Notes: generated by a model not told the origin, from the letters alone. Counted from the stretch's first letter, positions 15,942 to 27,253 are shown. The stretch is 34,811 nt of DNA from Rhodospirillales bacterium (GCA_021775005.1 JAJFIK010000095.1:1-34811); one strand, 5' to 3'. Program-made: numbers and translations.

Positions 15942-17405
15942 TTATCCCATCAACGAGACGGCGGCGTGCTGCGCCATTGAAATGATGGGCCCACCAAATA
16001 CCGCAAACAACAGCACCAGCGCAGCACTGCCTGTAAGGATGAGCCGCATTTCCGTGCCAATGCCCCGCTCAAATACCGGCGCCGGTTCGTCGAAATACAT
16101 CACTTTGATAATGCGCAAATAATAGAACGCGCTCACCACGCTGGCGAGCAACCCGATCACGGCGAGCTGCCAAAGCCCCGCGTCCACAGCAGCAAAGAAG
16201 ACCAAAAATTTGCCAAAAAACCCAGCAAGGGGCGGAATGCCTGCCAGCGAAAACATGAAAATCGCTAATGCAAATGCCATCATGGGCCTGGTGCGCGAAA
16301 GCCCGGAAAGATCTGAGATTTCCTCCACCATGCCCTCTTTGCGCCGCATGGACAGGATGCAGACAAAGACACCAACATTGGTGACGAGATAAATCGCCAG
16401 ATAGACCAGCACCGATTGCACACCGGCCACCGTTCCGGCGGCAAGACCCACCAGCGCGTATCCCATGTGGCCAATGGTTGAATAGGCCATCAGGCGTTTG
16501 ATGTTGTTTTGCCCAATAGCGGCAAAGGCCCCAAGCACCATGGATGCCACGGAGATGAAGAAAATGATCTGCCGCCACTCATGAATGAGCGGCAGTAATG
16601 GATCGCCAAGCACGCGCATAAACAAGGCAAGCGCCGCCACTTTTGGGGCTGCGGCGAAAAACGCCGTCACCGGGGTGGGCGAGCCTTCATATACATCAGG
16701 GGTCCACATATGGAACGGCACAGCGGAAACTTTGAACGCTAACCCCGCGATAAGGAAGGTAACCCCAAAAATGAGCCCGATGTTCATCTCGCCGCCGGTG
16801 ACAACGGTGCCGAGCACTTCAAAGTTAGTGGTGCCGGTGAAGCCGTAAATCAGTGAGCAGCCATAGAGCAACATGCCAGACGACAGCGCCCCGAGGACAA
16901 AGTACTTGAGGCCGGCCTCAGTTGATCGCGCGCTATTGCGATTGAAAGACGCGAGCACATAGAGCGCCAGAGATTGCAGCTCGATACCCATATAGAGGGA
17001 GATGAGATCATTGGCTGAAATCATCATCATCATGCCAAGCGTTGCCAGCACGATGAGAACTGGAAACTCAAAGCGCTCAAGCTTTTCGTGATGGAGAAAG
17101 CCGCGTGACATTAGGATCGCCAACGCCGAACCGCAAAGCACCAGCACCTTCGCAAAGGACGCAAAGGCGTCAACCTTGAAGCTGCCGCCAAATGCCAATT
17201 TGGGCTCGCCGGTGGTCATCACAACAAAGGCCGCAACAGCAACCAACAACACGGCTGACAGGTTGGACACAAGACGCGAACGCGCGTCGCTTTGAAAAAC
17301 ACCAAGCATAAGCAATGCCATGGCGGCAACGGCCATGGTGATCTCAGGGGCGATGAGCCCCATGTCGCGCGCTATATCGATGGCGGGAAGCGTAACAGTT
17401 TCCAT
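15942..17405 (-). CDS. nuoN: NADH-quinone oxidoreductase subunit N
   Basis: One of three antiporter-like membrane subunits of complex I that pump protons. The 487-residue protein is hydrophobic almost throughout (about 14 helices). It carries the family's charged and structural residues in SLYMGIELQSLALYVLASF (the conserved Glu), GLAFKVSAVPFHMWTPDVYEG (conserved Lys and HxWxPD) and NIKRLMAYSTIGHMGYALVG. The ATG at 17405 overlaps the nuoM stop by one base (TAATG), with GGGGG upstream. It is the last nuo gene; birA follows within three bases. Confidence 0.97.
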   Translation of the reverse strand: METVTLPAIDIARDMGLIAPEITMAVAAMALLMLGVFQSDARSRLVSNLSAVLLVAVAAFVVMTTGEPKLAFGGSFKVDAFASFAKVLVLCGSALAILMSRGFLHHEKLERFEFPVLIVLATLGMMMMISANDLISLYMGIELQSLALYVLASFNRNSARSTEAGLKYFVLGALSSGMLLYGCSLIYGFTGTTNFEVLGTVVTGGEMNIGLIFGVTFLIAGLAFKVSAVPFHMWTPDVYEGSPTPVTAFFAAAPKVAALALFMRVLGDPLLPLIHEWRQIIFFISVASMVLGAFAAIGQNNIKRLMAYSTIGHMGYALVGLAAGTVAGVQSVLVYLAIYLVTNVGVFVCILSMRRKEGMVEEISDLSGLSRTRPMMAFALAIFMFSLAGIPPLAGFFGKFLVFFAAVDAGLWQLAVIGLLASVVSAFYYLRIIKVMYFDEPAPVFERGIGTEMRLILTGSAALVLLFAVFGGPIISMAQHAAVSLMG

Positions 17406-18958
17406 TAGTGGTCCCCCGCCACGTCGCTGGTGTCATCTTCTTCGGCATCCAATCCAAGGCTCTCGCGATGGACGTCCAAATCGTCTTCATACTCGGCGAT
17501 TAAATTTTCTACCGACACCGCAGTCACATCCAATATGGGCACAGGATAGACGCCGAAAAATATGGTCGCGGCCACGAGCGGACCCATGATCAGCATCTCC
17601 CGGCGATTCATATCTTTGATGGACTTAAGCGCGTCTTTCACAAGTTCGCCAAACATCACCCGGCGATAAAGCCAAAGCGCGTAGCCCGCCGACAGGATCA
17701 CGCCAAACATGGCAAAGAACGCGATCCACGTATTGACCTGGAAAATGCCAATGATGACAAGAAACTCACCCACAAATCCGCTTGTGCCCGGCAGGCCTAC
17801 ATTGGCCATGGTGAAGATCATGAAGATCAAAGCATAGAGCGGCATGCGATTCACAATGCCGCCGTAGTCGGCAATGGCGCGGGTGTGCATCCGATCGTAA
17901 ATCACCCCAACGGCTATAAAGAGCGCGCCGGAGATAAATCCGTGGCTGATCATCTGGAAAATCGCGCCCTGCACCCCTTGGGCGTTGGCGGCAAAAATCC
18001 CCATGGTGACAAATCCCATGTGGGCGACGGAGGAATAAGCGATCAGTTTTTTGATGTCCTCCTGCATCAACGCCACCAGCGAGGTGTAGACGATGGCAAT
18101 GACGGAGAGCACAAAGACAAACATGGCAAACATGTCGCTCGCCACCGGGAACATGGGCAGGGAGAAGCGCAAAAAGCCATAGCCGCCCATCTTAAGCAGG
18201 ATCGCCGCCAGGATGACCGAGCCCGCCGTGGGCGCTTCCACGTGGGCGTCTGGCAGCCATGTGTGCACCGGCCACATGGGCATCTTCACTGCGAAAGAGG
18301 CAAAGAACGCGAGCCAAAGCCAGGTCTGCAATGCGGCGGGAAATTCCGTCTCAGTCAACAACACGACAATGTCTGTGGTGCCGGCAAAGGCGTACATGGC
18401 AATCAACGCCACCAGCATCAACACCGAGCCGAGCAGCGTATAGAGGAAGAATTTGAAGCTGGCATAGATGCGCCGCGCGCCGCCCCACACTCCGATAATA
18501 AGAAACATGGGGATCAGCCCGGCTTCAAAGAATACATAGAACAACACCAGATCGAGGGCGACAAAGACCCCAATCATCATGGTCTCAAGCACAAGAAAGG
18601 CGATGAGATATTCTTTGACGCGGCTCTGAATTGACTCCCACCCCGCCAAAATAGCCAAGGGTGTAATAGCAGTGGTGAGAATGACAAACAGTACGGAAAT
18701 GCCGTCCACACCAACTTTATAATTGATACCGCCACCGAGCCATTCATATTGCTCAATAAATTGGAAATCGGCAGTGTTCTGATCGAACAAATAAACCAGC
18801 ACCAGCGAGAACGCGAACGTAAGACCCGAGCCCATCAAGGCCATGCGCCGTGCATTGTTCAGCTCGCTTTCGCCATCACCGCGAATGAGTAAAATAAAGA
18901 GCGCTGAGAGAAGCGGTAGCGCCAAGACCAAACTAATCAAGGGAGCATCAATATTCAT
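17405..18958 (-). CDS. nuoM: NADH-quinone oxidoreductase subunit M
   Basis: Antiporter-like proton-pumping subunit of complex I in the inner membrane. In its 517 residues it shows [21 protein letters not shown] (conserved Glu of helix 5), [20 protein letters not shown] (conserved Lys, HTWLPDAH motif), [20 protein letters not shown] and [16 protein letters not shown]. These define NuoM. A polar tail of about 50 residues follows the last helix ([15 protein letters not shown]...), longer than in E. coli NuoM. Its start overlaps the nuoL stop by four bases (ATGA). Confidence 0.97.
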   Translation of the reverse strand: MNIDAPLISLVLALPLLSALFILLIRGDGESELNNARRMALMGSGLTFAFSLVLVYLFDQNTADFQFIEQYEWLGGGINYKVGVDGISVLFVILTTAITPLAILAGWESIQSRVKEYLIAFLVLETMMIGVFVALDLVLFYVFFEAGLIPMFLIIGVWGGARRIYASFKFFLYTLLGSVLMLVALIAMYAFAGTTDIVVLLTETEFPAALQTWLWLAFFASFAVKMPMWPVHTWLPDAHVEAPTAGSVILAAILLKMGGYGFLRFSLPMFPVASDMFAMFVFVLSVIAIVYTSLVALMQEDIKKLIAYSSVAHMGFVTMGIFAANAQGVQGAIFQMISHGFISGALFIAVGVIYDRMHTRAIADYGGIVNRMPLYALIFMIFTMANVGLPGTSGFVGEFLVIIGIFQVNTWIAFFAMFGVILSAGYALWLYRRVMFGELVKDALKSIKDMNRREMLIMGPLVAATIFFGVYPVPILDVTAVSVENLIAEYEDDLDVHRESLGLDAEEDDTSDVAGDH

Positions 18959-21009
18959 TGGCCGCCCCCCTGGCTAAACATAAACCAGGTCACCAGTGCG
19001 GCAATGCCGAGCAACATGGCGAAAGCATAGTGGTAAAGGTAACCCGATTGGAGACGCACAACATTGCGCGTTATATCCAGCACGCGGGCGGAGACGCCAT
19101 CGGGGCCAAACCCATCGATGATCTTGCCGTCGCCGACTTTCCACAGGAACCGTCCAATGCGTTGCGCTGGTTTGACAAACAAAATGTCGTAGAGCTCATC
19201 AAAGTACCACTTGTTATAAAAGAAGCTGTAGATGAGCCCGTTTCGCGCGGCCATCTGCGCGGGCAGATGCGGTTTGGAAATGTAGTAGTACCAAGCCACC
19301 AGGAAGCCAAAGAGCGTTACAACGAGCGGCGAGAGCTTCACCCACAGGGGCACATGGTGCGCGGCTTCCAGGATACTCATGGCGCCGTCGTCATGTGCGG
19401 CAGCTTCTTCGCCATCGCTATCGGCAACGGCGTGGCCATCATCGGCGACAGCTTCATGAATCTCTATGGGCAATATTGAGCCGTTCCAGAACGCTTCTTG
19501 TCCATCGCCAATGAAACTGTTGGCAAACAGGCCACCGGCGAAAATCGCTCCCACGGCCAGCGCAATCAACGGCACCATCATGACCGCCGGGGCGTCATGG
19601 GCATGGGAAAGGACCTTTTCATCGGCGCGGGTTTGGCCATGGAAAGTCATGAACAAGACTCGGAACGAATAAAACGATGTCATGGCCGCGGCGATGATCG
19701 CCATCCAGAATGCATAAGGACCAAAGGTGCCGGGGCTCGCGAAGGCCACTTCAATGGCGGCATCTTTTGAGAAGAACCCTGCAAAGCCCAAGTTAGGCAG
19801 CGCGTCTGAGATCAAATGCAGCGGCAGACCAACGCCGGTCAGCGCCAACGTGCCCACCAGCATCAAGATCCAGGTCATGGGCAGCATTTTGTAAAGCCCG
19901 CCCATTTTGCGCATGTCTTGTTCATGATGCATGGCGTGGATCACCGCGCCTGCGCCCAGGAACAACAGTGCCTTGAAGAAGGCATGTGTGAAGAGGTGGA
20001 ACATCGCCACCTGGTAGGCTGAAACTCCGGCGGCGAAGAACATGTAGCCAAGCTGCGAGCAGGTGGAATAAGCAATGACGCGCTTGATGTCGTTCTGAAA
20101 CAACCCCACCGTAGCGGCGAAAAATGCTGTCGTCGCGCCAATGAATGTGACAAAGCCCAATGCCACCGGCGCCAGCTCAAACAACGGCGCGGCACGGCAA
20201 ACAAGGAACACGCCTGCTGTCACCATGGTTGCCGCATGAATAAGCGCAGACACCGGCGTGGGGCCTTCCATGGCGTCAGGCAGCCAGGTGTGAAGCAAGA
20301 ACTGAGCGGACTTACCCATGGCGCCCATGAAGAGCAGCAGGCAGATCACCGTCAGGGTGTCGAAGTCAGCACCAAGAAAGCTCATGGAATGGCCAACCAT
20401 CTCAGGCGCAGCGGCAAAGACTTCATCATAATTGAGCGTGCCAAAGGTGAAGTAGATCGCCGCAATGCCGAGGGCAAAACCAAAGTCCCCCACGCGATTG
20501 ACGATGAAGGCCTTCATGGCGGCGGCGTTGGCGGTTTCTTTCTTGTACCAGAACCCAATGAGCAAATATGACGCCAGCCCGACACCTTCCCAGCCAAAAA
20601 ACAGCTGCACAAAGTTGTCGCTGGTCACCAGCATCAGCATGGCGAACGTGAACAAGGAGAGATAGGCAAAGAACCGCGAGCGGTGCGGGTCATCATGCAT
20701 GTAGCCAATGGAATAGATGTGCACGAGTGACGAAACGCCGGTCACCACCACAAGCATCACAGCCGTTAGGGTGTCGATGCGGAGCGCCCAGTCAATGGAA
20801 AGGTCGCCGGATTCCATCCAGCGCAGCACCTGGATCGTCCCGGTCTCGTGGCCAAAACCAACATTGTAAAGAACAACGCAAGAGAGCAGCGCGCTCACGA
20901 CCAAGAAGCTGGAGGTTATGACCTCGCTCGAGCGCTCCCCAATGGCGCGGCCAAAGAGCCCGGCAATAAGGGCCCCCAGAAGCGGCAGAAAAACTATGAT
21001 CTGTGCCAT
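18955..21009 (-). CDS. nuoL: NADH-quinone oxidoreductase subunit L
   Basis: Distal antiporter-like subunit of complex I with the long lateral helix. The 684-residue protein includes [76 protein letters not shown] and [20 protein letters not shown], all canonical. A His/Asp/Glu-rich loop near residues 525-545 ([19 protein letters not shown]) precedes the final helices and is variable in the family. The C-terminal segment [19 protein letters not shown] belongs to the lateral helix region. The ATG at 21009 is seven bases after nuoK. Confidence 0.97.
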   Translation of the reverse strand: MAQIIVFLPLLGALIAGLFGRAIGERSSEVITSSFLVVSALLSCVVLYNVGFGHETGTIQVLRWMESGDLSIDWALRIDTLTAVMLVVVTGVSSLVHIYSIGYMHDDPHRSRFFAYLSLFTFAMLMLVTSDNFVQLFFGWEGVGLASYLLIGFWYKKETANAAAMKAFIVNRVGDFGFALGIAAIYFTFGTLNYDEVFAAAPEMVGHSMSFLGADFDTLTVICLLLFMGAMGKSAQFLLHTWLPDAMEGPTPVSALIHAATMVTAGVFLVCRAAPLFELAPVALGFVTFIGATTAFFAATVGLFQNDIKRVIAYSTCSQLGYMFFAAGVSAYQVAMFHLFTHAFFKALLFLGAGAVIHAMHHEQDMRKMGGLYKMLPMTWILMLVGTLALTGVGLPLHLISDALPNLGFAGFFSKDAAIEVAFASPGTFGPYAFWMAIIAAAMTSFYSFRVLFMTFHGQTRADEKVLSHAHDAPAVMMVPLIALAVGAIFAGGLFANSFIGDGQEAFWNGSILPIEIHEAVADDGHAVADSDGEEAAAHDDGAMSILEAAHHVPLWVKLSPLVVTLFGFLVAWYYYISKPHLPAQMAARNGLIYSFFYNKWYFDELYDILFVKPAQRIGRFLWKVGDGKIIDGFGPDGVSARVLDITRNVVRLQSGYLYHYAFAMLLGIAALVTWFMFSQGGGQ

Positions 21010-21016
21010 GCGCCGC

Positions 21017-21325
21017 TCAGCCCTTCATCATAGAGACGTCTTCGACGTCGATGGAGCCACGATTGCGGAAGAAGACCACAAGGATCGCCAGGCCGATGGC
21101 GGCCTCAGCGGCAGCGACGGTGAGCACAAAGAGGGCGAAGACCTGCCCCACCATGTCCCCCAGAAAGGATGAAAACGACACGAGGTTGATATTGACCGCG
21201 AGCAAGATCAGCTCGATGGACATCAAGATGATGATGACGTTTTTGCGGTTGAGAAAAATCCCAAAGATCCCAATGGTGAAAAGGATCGCTGCGACGGTCA
21301 GGTAATGTCCAAGTCCAATATCCAT
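21017..21325 (-). CDS. nuoK: NADH-quinone oxidoreductase subunit K
   Basis: Small three-helix subunit (102 residues) of the complex I membrane arm, equivalent to mitochondrial ND4L. It begins [23 protein letters not shown] and has [22 protein letters not shown] with the conserved membrane Glu used in the proton path. A second Glu lies in [20 protein letters not shown]. Length and motifs are normal. It follows nuoJ by 11 bases. Confidence 0.97.
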   Translation of the reverse strand: MDIGLGHYLTVAAILFTIGIFGIFLNRKNVIIILMSIELILLAVNINLVSFSSFLGDMVGQVFALFVLTVAAAEAAIGLAILVVFFRNRGSIDVEDVSMMKG

Positions 21326-21336
21326 TGTTCTTCTTC

Positions 21337-21951
21337 TTAAATCCCTTGGCCTGGTTTTACTTTGACCACATCCATGGCGTCTTCCGGCTGGCGCGAGGAT
21401 TGTTCGGCAATGTTTTGGCGTTTGACGTGATCATGATGGCGCAAGGTCAACACGATGGCGCCGATCATGGCCACCAGCAGGATCAACCCTGCCGCCTGGA
21501 AAAGGTAGATGTAATCTGTGTAGAGAATGAGCCCCAGCGCTTCCACGTTGGAAATCTCATCAACCGCTGGCACCGGCACAGTGCGTACCGTTGCACTTTG
21601 CGGCACCGCCGCCATGGTGCCAAGCACGAGCACCAATTCCCCCAAGACAACGAGCCCGATGAGCGCGCCCATGGGCAAGTATTGCAGCGCGCCGCGTTTT
21701 AGCTCGGCAAAATCCACGTCCAGCATCATCACGACAAACAGGAACAACACCGCCACCGCGCCCACATAGACGACCACAAGAATCAGCGCGAGGAACTCCG
21801 CCCCCAGCAATACAAACAGCCCGGCGGCATTAAAGAACGTCAGGATCAGGAACAACACCGAGTGCACAGGATTGCGCGCGGCGATCACCGCAAACGCGGA
21901 TGCCACGGCCAGGCTGGCAAAGAGATAAAAAGCTAGTGCACTTAGCACCAT
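21337..21951 (-). CDS. nuoJ: NADH-quinone oxidoreductase subunit J
   Basis: Membrane subunit (ND6 equivalent) of complex I. The 204-residue protein has five predicted helices, with [42 protein letters not shown] (conserved pi-bulge helix 3 with Tyr/Gly) and [10 protein letters not shown]. The C-terminal tail after the last helix ([16 protein letters not shown]) is polar and basic. The ATG at 21951 has GAGGAACG upstream. It lies between nuoI and nuoK with gaps of 27 and 11 bases. Confidence 0.96.
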   Translation of the reverse strand: MVLSALAFYLFASLAVASAFAVIAARNPVHSVLFLILTFFNAAGLFVLLGAEFLALILVVVYVGAVAVLFLFVVMMLDVDFAELKRGALQYLPMGALIGLVVLGELVLVLGTMAAVPQSATVRTVPVPAVDEISNVEALGLILYTDYIYLFQAAGLILLVAMIGAIVLTLRHHDHVKRQNIAEQSSRQPEDAMDVVKVKPGQGI

Positions 21952-21978
21952 CGGTCGTTCCTCATTTTCGCGCGCGCC

Positions 21979-22470
21979 TCAGCGATAAGGCGCGTCGAGC
22001 TCCAAGTTCTGCGCGATCTCATATTCCCAACGATCGCCATTAGCGAGCAGCTTCTCTTTGTCATAAAGCAGCTCCTCACGGGTTTCGGTTGCATATTCAA
22101 AGTTCGGCCCTTCGACGATAGCGTCCACCGGGCAGGCTTCCTGGCAAAAGCCGCAATAGATGCATTTCACCATGTCGATGTCGTAGCGCGTGGTGCGCCG
22201 AGTGCCGTCACTTTGGCGCACTTCGGCTTCGATGGTGATGGCTTGGGCGGGGCAAATCGCTTCGCAAAGCTTGCACGCGATGCAGCGCTCTTCGCCATTG
22301 GGATAACGGCGCAGGGCATGCTCGCCGCGAAAACGCGGGGAAAGCGGCCCGCGCTCAAAGGGATAGTTCACCGTCGCCTTTGGTTTAAAGAAATAGCGCA
22401 TGGCAAGCCAAAAGCTCGACACGAACTCCCAAAGGAACGCTGATTTTAATCTCGACAAAATCCAGGACAT
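21979..22470 (-). CDS. nuoI: NADH-quinone oxidoreductase subunit I
   Basis: Peripheral-arm subunit carrying two [4Fe-4S] clusters (N6a, N6b) that pass electrons toward NuoB. In 163 residues, the two ferredoxin motifs are [12 protein letters not shown] (Cys63, 66, 69, 73) and [12 protein letters not shown] (Cys103, 106, 109, 113), with all eight ligands present. The N-terminal amphipathic segment ([20 protein letters not shown]) anchors it at the membrane. The alphaproteobacterial/mitochondrial type TYKUKY-like sequence [20 protein letters not shown] is well preserved. Its neighbours are nuoH and nuoJ. Confidence 0.98.
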   Translation of the reverse strand: MSWILSRLKSAFLWEFVSSFWLAMRYFFKPKATVNYPFERGPLSPRFRGEHALRRYPNGEERCIACKLCEAICPAQAITIEAEVRQSDGTRRTTRYDIDMVKCIYCGFCQEACPVDAIVEGPNFEYATETREELLYDKEKLLANGDRWEYEIAQNLELDAPYR

Positions 22471-22494
22471 GTCCCGATCTCTAATCCCTATACC

Positions 22495-23511
22495 CTAAAA
22501 CACCGCCATAAAGACGGCTTGTCCGAAAATCCAAAAGAGCGTGAACGGCAGGAAGATTTTCCAGCCAATGCGCATAAGTTGATCGTAGCGATAACGCGGC
22601 ACCATAGCTTTCGCCATGGCGAACATGAAAAAGAAGAACACCACTTTACCCAGGAACCAGAACACCCCATGCAGCCAGGTGAACGGCGCAATGTCGAATA
22701 ATGGATGCCAGCCGCCAAAGAAGAACAGCGTCATCAGCGCGCACATGAGCACGATGTTGGCGTATTCGGCGATCATGAAGAGCAGATACGGCGTGGAGCC
22801 ATATTCCACTTGATAGCCCGCCACGAGTTCTGATTCAGCCTCAGGCAGGTCAAACGGCGGGCGATTGGTTTCCGCCAGCGCTGAGATAAAGAACACCACA
22901 AAAACCGGGAACAGCTTCAGGAAATACCAATGATGCACACCGCCGGATTGCGCCATAACGATCTCGCTCAAATTAAGTGAATCCGCGAGCAGGAATACCG
23001 TGACGATGACGAAGCCCAGCGAGACTTCATAGGAGACCATTTGCGCGGCGGACCGGAGCGAGCCCAGGAACGGATACTTTGAGTTCGATGCCCAGCCCCC
23101 CATGATGATGCCGTAGACCCCGAGGGACGAGATCGCAAAAAGATAAAGCGCGCCGACGTTGATATTGGCCACGGCCCAGCCTTCATAGACCGGGATCACC
23201 GCCCAGGCGGCGAACGCCAGTACGAATGAAATGAGCGGCGCGAGCAAGAACACGGTTTTGTCGGCGCCTGCGGGGATCACTGGCTCCTTGGTGGCAAACT
23301 TGAAGAAGTCAGCAAAGCTTTGCAGTAACCCGAACGGACCCACCACATTGGGCCCTTTGCGCAATTGCACCGCTGCCCAAACCTTGCGGTCCATCAGCAA
23401 CAAGAACGCCAAGCCAATGAGAATGCCCACGGTGATCATGAGAATATGCGTCACCACGGCAACGAGATAACCCCATTCAAGGCCGAGGACAGATTGGAAA
23501 TAGTCGTACAT
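22495..23511 (-). CDS. nuoH: NADH-quinone oxidoreductase subunit H
   Basis: Membrane subunit (ND1 equivalent) forming much of the quinone-binding chamber. The 338 residues have eight predicted helices and the hallmarks [56 protein letters not shown] (conserved acidic loop lining the quinone site), YQVEYGS and a C-terminal [29 protein letters not shown] lies just before the ATG at 23511. It follows nuoG by nine bases. Confidence 0.98.
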   Translation of the reverse strand: MYDYFQSVLGLEWGYLVAVVTHILMITVGILIGLAFLLLMDRKVWAAVQLRKGPNVVGPFGLLQSFADFFKFATKEPVIPAGADKTVFLLAPLISFVLAFAAWAVIPVYEGWAVANINVGALYLFAISSLGVYGIIMGGWASNSKYPFLGSLRSAAQMVSYEVSLGFVIVTVFLLADSLNLSEIVMAQSGGVHHWYFLKLFPVFVVFFISALAETNRPPFDLPEAESELVAGYQVEYGSTPYLLFMIAEYANIVLMCALMTLFFFGGWHPLFDIAPFTWLHGVFWFLGKVVFFFFMFAMAKAMVPRYRYDQLMRIGWKIFLPFTLFWIFGQAVFMAVF

Positions 23512-23520
23512 CCTTGCCCC

Positions 23521-25599
23521 CTACTCCGCTGCAGCAGCGGTGCGCTGCGCGTTAAAGGTTTGACTGCACTCGGCCATAGTTTTCGACGCCCGCGAAATTA
23601 CGTTGGTGAGGTAGTAATCAGCCACCGGCAGCGCGAAGCCTGCATCGGCGATGGCGCCCGCTTGCCCAACTCCATCCAACGAACCACCGGCGGCACCCGG
23701 TGCCACGTTGAGGGATGCAAAACTCGAGTGCGCAGCAAATAGTTTGGCGCGCAATTCTTCCAAGGTATCAAAGGGCAGTTTCGCCCCGAGCGCTTCTGAC
23801 AGCGCGCGCAGGATGGCCCAGTCTTCTTTCGCCTCACCGGGCGGGAAGGCGGCGCGAGCCCCGCGCTGTACCCGGCCTTCGGTGTTCACCCAAAGGGCGT
23901 TCTTTTCCGTGTAGGCCGCGCCGGGGAGGATCACATCAGCTGCGTGGGCACCTGCATCGCCGTGATGGCCCTGATAGACCACGAAGGCATTTTTCAGCTT
24001 CGTGGTGTCGATGCCGTCGGCGTTGAGCAGATAAACAAAGTCAATCTCTCCGCTCTCGGCACTATCAAGGATGCCTTGAACATCCTTGCCGCCCTCGCCG
24101 GGTACAAAGCCCAAATCAAGCCCCGCGATCATGCCGGGGTCTGTGTGGAGCACATTGAACCCGTTCCATCCTTCGCCTGCCTTCGCAAGCTTGGCGCATT
24201 TGGCGAGGATCGCTGCGCCATCGTCGCGGGTCAGCGCGCCCTGGCCGAGGATGATCATGGGGCGTTCGGCGTTCCTGAGCACGTCGGCAAAAGCACCGAG
24301 ATTGCTCAGCGTGGCGGCACTGTCGCCCAGGTGGTCATAGTCATAGGTCAAGTCGTTCGCCGGGCCCACAACCGCGATGCCCTTAAAACCATTGTCGAGG
24401 TAGCGTTTACGAATGCGCGCATTCAAAACCGGCGTTTCTTTGCGCGGGTTGGAGCCCACGATGAGCAGCGCATCAGCCTCTTCAATCCCGGCAATGGTGG
24501 AGTTAAACAGATAGCCCGCGCGGTTGCCCGCCGTCAGCTTGGCACCGTTTTCGCGGGCGTCGAGATTAGCAACGCCCAATGTTGTCATCAGCTCTTTGAG
24601 CGCAAATTGGCTTTCGGAGCACGCCAGTTGCCCAGAAATGGCAGCGACCTTTTGCGGCGCGCTTTTCGGGAAGGCGCTTGCAACGGCATTGAGCGCTTCG
24701 TCCCATGTGGCGGGCTGCAATTTGCCATCTTTGCGCACAAAAGGCTTGTCGAGACGCTGGGATTTTAGACCGTCCCAGATGAAGCGGGATTTATCGGCGA
24801 GCCATTCCTCGTTCACGTCTTCATGGGTGCGCGGCATGATGCGCATCACTTCGCGGCCGCGGCAATCCACGCGAATGGCGGTGCCAACCGCATCCATCAC
24901 ATCAACGCTTTCGGTTTTGCGCAGCTCCCACGGGCGCGCATGAAAGGCGTAAGGTTTGGACGTGAGCGCGCCAACGGGGCAAAGGTCAATGACGTTGCCA
25001 GAAAGCTCACTGTCGAGAGCCTTCTCAAGATAGGTGGTGATCTCAGCGTTTTCGCCGCGGCCCAAAAGCCCCATGTCTTTAACGCCCGCCACTTCGGTGG
25101 AGAAACGCACACAGCGGGTGCAATGGATGCAGCGGGTCATGATCGTTTTGACCAGCGGACCCATGTTCTTGTCGTCCACCGCGCGTTTGTTTTCTTCAAA
25201 GCGTGAGCGGTCAGAGCCAAACGCCACCGCCTGGTCTTGCAAGTCGCACTCACCGCCTTGATCGCAAATGGGGCAGTCCAGCGGATGGTTGATGAGCAGG
25301 AACTCCATCACCCCTTCGCGGGCCTTTTTCACCACGGCAGAGTTTGTGTTGATCTTTGCCGGTGTGCCGTCGCGGTCCGGACGCAGATCGCCAACCCCTA
25401 GAGCACATGAGGCTTGGGGCTTCGGCGCGCCGACCCATTCCACCAGGCACATGCGGCAGTTGCCGGCTACGCTCAGGCGCTCATGATAACAAAAGCGCGG
25501 AATTTCGGCGCCCGCATCTTCGCAGGCTTGCATGAGAGACCAGCTACGCGGCACTTCGCGCTCTTCCCCGTCAATGATGACTTTCACGAGATCAGACAT
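23521..25599 (-). CDS. nuoG: NADH-quinone oxidoreductase subunit G
   Basis: Large Fe-S subunit of the NADH-oxidising arm. The 692 residues have an N-terminal [2Fe-2S] domain (Cys37, 48, 51, 65), then the His/Cys-ligated N5 cluster motif HPLDCPICDQGGECDLQ. The N4 cluster follows in CIHCTRCVRF, with LCPVGALTSKPYAF completing it. Then comes a molybdopterin-oxidoreductase-like domain without cofactor role. The [4Fe-4S] N7 motif of E. coli is not apparent, as usual for the alphaproteobacterial/mitochondrial type. The frame allows a GTG at 25602, but the ATG at 25599 has GGAGG seven bases upstream and overlaps the VOC gene stop by one base (TGATG), so nuoG is coupled to that gene. Confidence 0.97.
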   Translation of the reverse strand: MSDLVKVIIDGEEREVPRSWSLMQACEDAGAEIPRFCYHERLSVAGNCRMCLVEWVGAPKPQASCALGVGDLRPDRDGTPAKINTNSAVVKKAREGVMEFLLINHPLDCPICDQGGECDLQDQAVAFGSDRSRFEENKRAVDDKNMGPLVKTIMTRCIHCTRCVRFSTEVAGVKDMGLLGRGENAEITTYLEKALDSELSGNVIDLCPVGALTSKPYAFHARPWELRKTESVDVMDAVGTAIRVDCRGREVMRIMPRTHEDVNEEWLADKSRFIWDGLKSQRLDKPFVRKDGKLQPATWDEALNAVASAFPKSAPQKVAAISGQLACSESQFALKELMTTLGVANLDARENGAKLTAGNRAGYLFNSTIAGIEEADALLIVGSNPRKETPVLNARIRKRYLDNGFKGIAVVGPANDLTYDYDHLGDSAATLSNLGAFADVLRNAERPMIILGQGALTRDDGAAILAKCAKLAKAGEGWNGFNVLHTDPGMIAGLDLGFVPGEGGKDVQGILDSAESGEIDFVYLLNADGIDTTKLKNAFVVYQGHHGDAGAHAADVILPGAAYTEKNALWVNTEGRVQRGARAAFPPGEAKEDWAILRALSEALGAKLPFDTLEELRAKLFAAHSSFASLNVAPGAAGGSLDGVGQAGAIADAGFALPVADYYLTNVISRASKTMAECSQTFNAQRTAAAAE

Positions 25600-25961
25600 C
25601 ACGCGGCCTCCGCAATCGGCTCACCAAATTTCAGAAGGTTGCCGTCAAAGTCCTTCACGATGAATTCTCTCATGCCCCATTCCTGATCAGTCAAAGGCAC
25701 AACAATATAGTCGCCCACCTCGTCCTTGATGTTTTCAAACAGCTCGGCCACGCCGGTTACAAGAATATAAGCGCTGGATGCTTCAGCAATTTTCGGGTCA
25801 TCACACGCCCAAAAATGAATTTCGGCACCGCCGCATTGAACCAGTGCATAATCCCCATAATCGGCGACTTGCTCAAACCCAAGCCGATTGCAACAAAACT
25901 CAACCGAGCGCTGTACATTGGCTGACGGAAGAACTGGTGCGGCTCGTATGATCTTAATCAT
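25599..25961 (-). CDS. VOC (glyoxalase/bleomycin-resistance fold) protein inserted between nuoF and nuoG
   Basis: 120 residues with the paired beta-alpha-beta-beta-beta modules of the VOC superfamily. Visible segments are APVLPSANVQRSVEFCCNRLGF at the N terminus, YALVQCGGAEIHFWACDD, SAYILVTGVAELFENIKD and the C-terminal EFIVKDFDGNLLKFGEP. The pattern is closest to the bleomycin-resistance-like branch. Metal ligands of true glyoxalases are not obvious apart from His49 and the Glu/Asp near the end, so it may be a binding protein rather than an enzyme. It starts five bases after the nuoF stop (GGAG eight bases upstream) and shares a base with the nuoG start. It is therefore translated with complex I subunits, yet is not a known subunit. 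Function unknown. Confidence 0.85.
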   Translation of the reverse strand: MIKIIRAAPVLPSANVQRSVEFCCNRLGFEQVADYGDYALVQCGGAEIHFWACDDPKIAEASSAYILVTGVAELFENIKDEVGDYIVVPLTDQEWGMREFIVKDFDGNLLKFGEPIAEAA

Positions 25962-25966
25962 CGCCC

Positions 25967-27253
25967 CTACTCCGCCGCCGTTGCGTTGCGACGCGCATAG
26001 CCGTCGATGCGGTCTTCAATTTCATGGCGGAAGTGCCGAATAAGCCCTTGCACCGGCCACGCCGCCGCGTCCCCCAGCGCGCAGATGGTGTGACCTTCAA
26101 TTTCTGTTGAGACATCCAGAAGCTTGTCGATTTCTGCGTAGCTGCTTTCGCCGCGCACCATGCGCTCGAGCACGCGCCACATCCAGCCGGTGCCTTCGCG
26201 GCACGGGGTGCACTGGCCGCAGCTTTCGTGTTTGTAGAAGTATGCCAGCCGCGCGACCGCTTGGATCATGTCGGTGGATTTATCCATCACGATCACTGCC
26301 GCGGTACCCAGACCGGATTTAAGATCCCGCAGGGTATCGAAATCCATGTTGAGATCATCGCACAAGGGCGCGGGCAAACAGGGCACAGAAGACCCGCCGG
26401 GAATAACAGCCTTCAAGTTATCCCATCCCCCGCGCACACCGCCCGCATGGCGCTCAACAAGTTCGCGGAAGGGAATGCCCATTTCTTCTTCCACGTTGCA
26501 CGGATTGTTCACGTGGCCAGAAATACAAAAGAGCTTTGTGCCGGTGTTGTTGGGGCGACCAAGGCCTGCGAACCAATCCCCGCCGCGGCGCAAGATGGTT
26601 GGCGCAACGGCGATGCTTTCCACATTGTTCACCGTGGTGGGACAACCATAAAGGCCGACGTTCGCCGGAAAAGGCGGCTTCAGGCGCGGCTGGCCTTTTT
26701 TGCCCTCTAAGCTTTCAAGGAGCGCGGTTTCTTCGCCGCAAATATACGCCCCTGCGCCGTGATGCACATAGATGTCGCAATCCCAACCGAGAGAGTTGTT
26801 CTTGCCAATGAGTTTGGCCTCATAGGCCTCGTCTACTGCTGCTTGCAGGCGTTCCTTCTCGCGGATGTACTCGCCGCGAATGTAGATATAAACTTTATGG
26901 GCGCGCATGGAAAAGGCAGCCACAACGCAACCTTCAATGAAGAGGTGCGGATCGTTCCGCATAATCTCGCGATCTTTGCAGGTGCCGGGTTCAGACTCGT
27001 CGGCGTTGACAACCAGATAGTGCGGGCGGTCGCCCACTTCCTTGGGCATGAAGGACCACTTAAGCCCCGTGGGAAACCCAGCCCCGCCGCGGCCACGCAA
27101 GCCTGACTTCTTCATCTCATCGATGATGGCGTCTTGCCCGCGCTCCAATATTTGTTTGGTGCCGTCCCACGCGCCGCGCGATTTGGCAGCCGAAAGGCGC
27201 CAGTCATGCAGACCATAGAGATTGGTGAAGATGCGGTCCTTATCGCTCAGCAT
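25967..27253 (-). CDS. nuoF: NADH-quinone oxidoreductase subunit F
   Basis: NADH- and FMN-binding subunit where electrons enter complex I. The 428-residue protein starts [18 protein letters not shown] and has the FMN/NADH glycine-rich loop [13 protein letters not shown] (51-63), [16 protein letters not shown], and the segment [19 protein letters not shown] followed by [14 protein letters not shown]. Its [4Fe-4S] N3 ligands are SCGQCTPC (Cys345, 348, 351) and Cys391 in HTICALGDA. The frame is open to an ATG at 27268, but 27253 matches the conserved start of homologues. A repeat-bearing gap of about 157 bases separates it from nuoE. Confidence 0.97.
   Translation of the reverse strand: MLSDKDRIFTNLYGLHDWRLSAAKSRGAWDGTKQILERGQDAIIDEMKKSGLRGRGGAGFPTGLKWSFMPKEVGDRPHYLVVNADESEPGTCKDREIMRNDPHLFIEGCVVAAFSMRAHKVYIYIRGEYIREKERLQAAVDEAYEAKLIGKNNSLGWDCDIYVHHGAGAYICGEETALLESLEGKKGQPRLKPPFPANVGLYGCPTTVNNVESIAVAPTILRRGGDWFAGLGRPNNTGTKLFCISGHVNNPCNVEEEMGIPFRELVERHAGGVRGGWDNLKAVIPGGSSVPCLPAPLCDDLNMDFDTLRDLKSGLGTAAVIVMDKSTDMIQAVARLAYFYKHESCGQCTPCREGTGWMWRVLERMVRGESSYAEIDKLLDVSTEIEGHTICALGDAAAWPVQGLIRHFRHEIEDRIDGYARRNATAAE

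Noticed and set aside
17885-18634. 249-codon plus-strand frame opposite nuoM
   Set aside because: It is His/Lys/Gly-rich, antisense to a conserved membrane-protein gene and explained by that gene's codon bias; no ribosome site or domain.
23944-24768. 274-codon plus-strand frame opposite nuoG
   Set aside because: It lies antisense to the well-conserved nuoG coding sequence, which fully explains it; nothing resembling a domain is seen.
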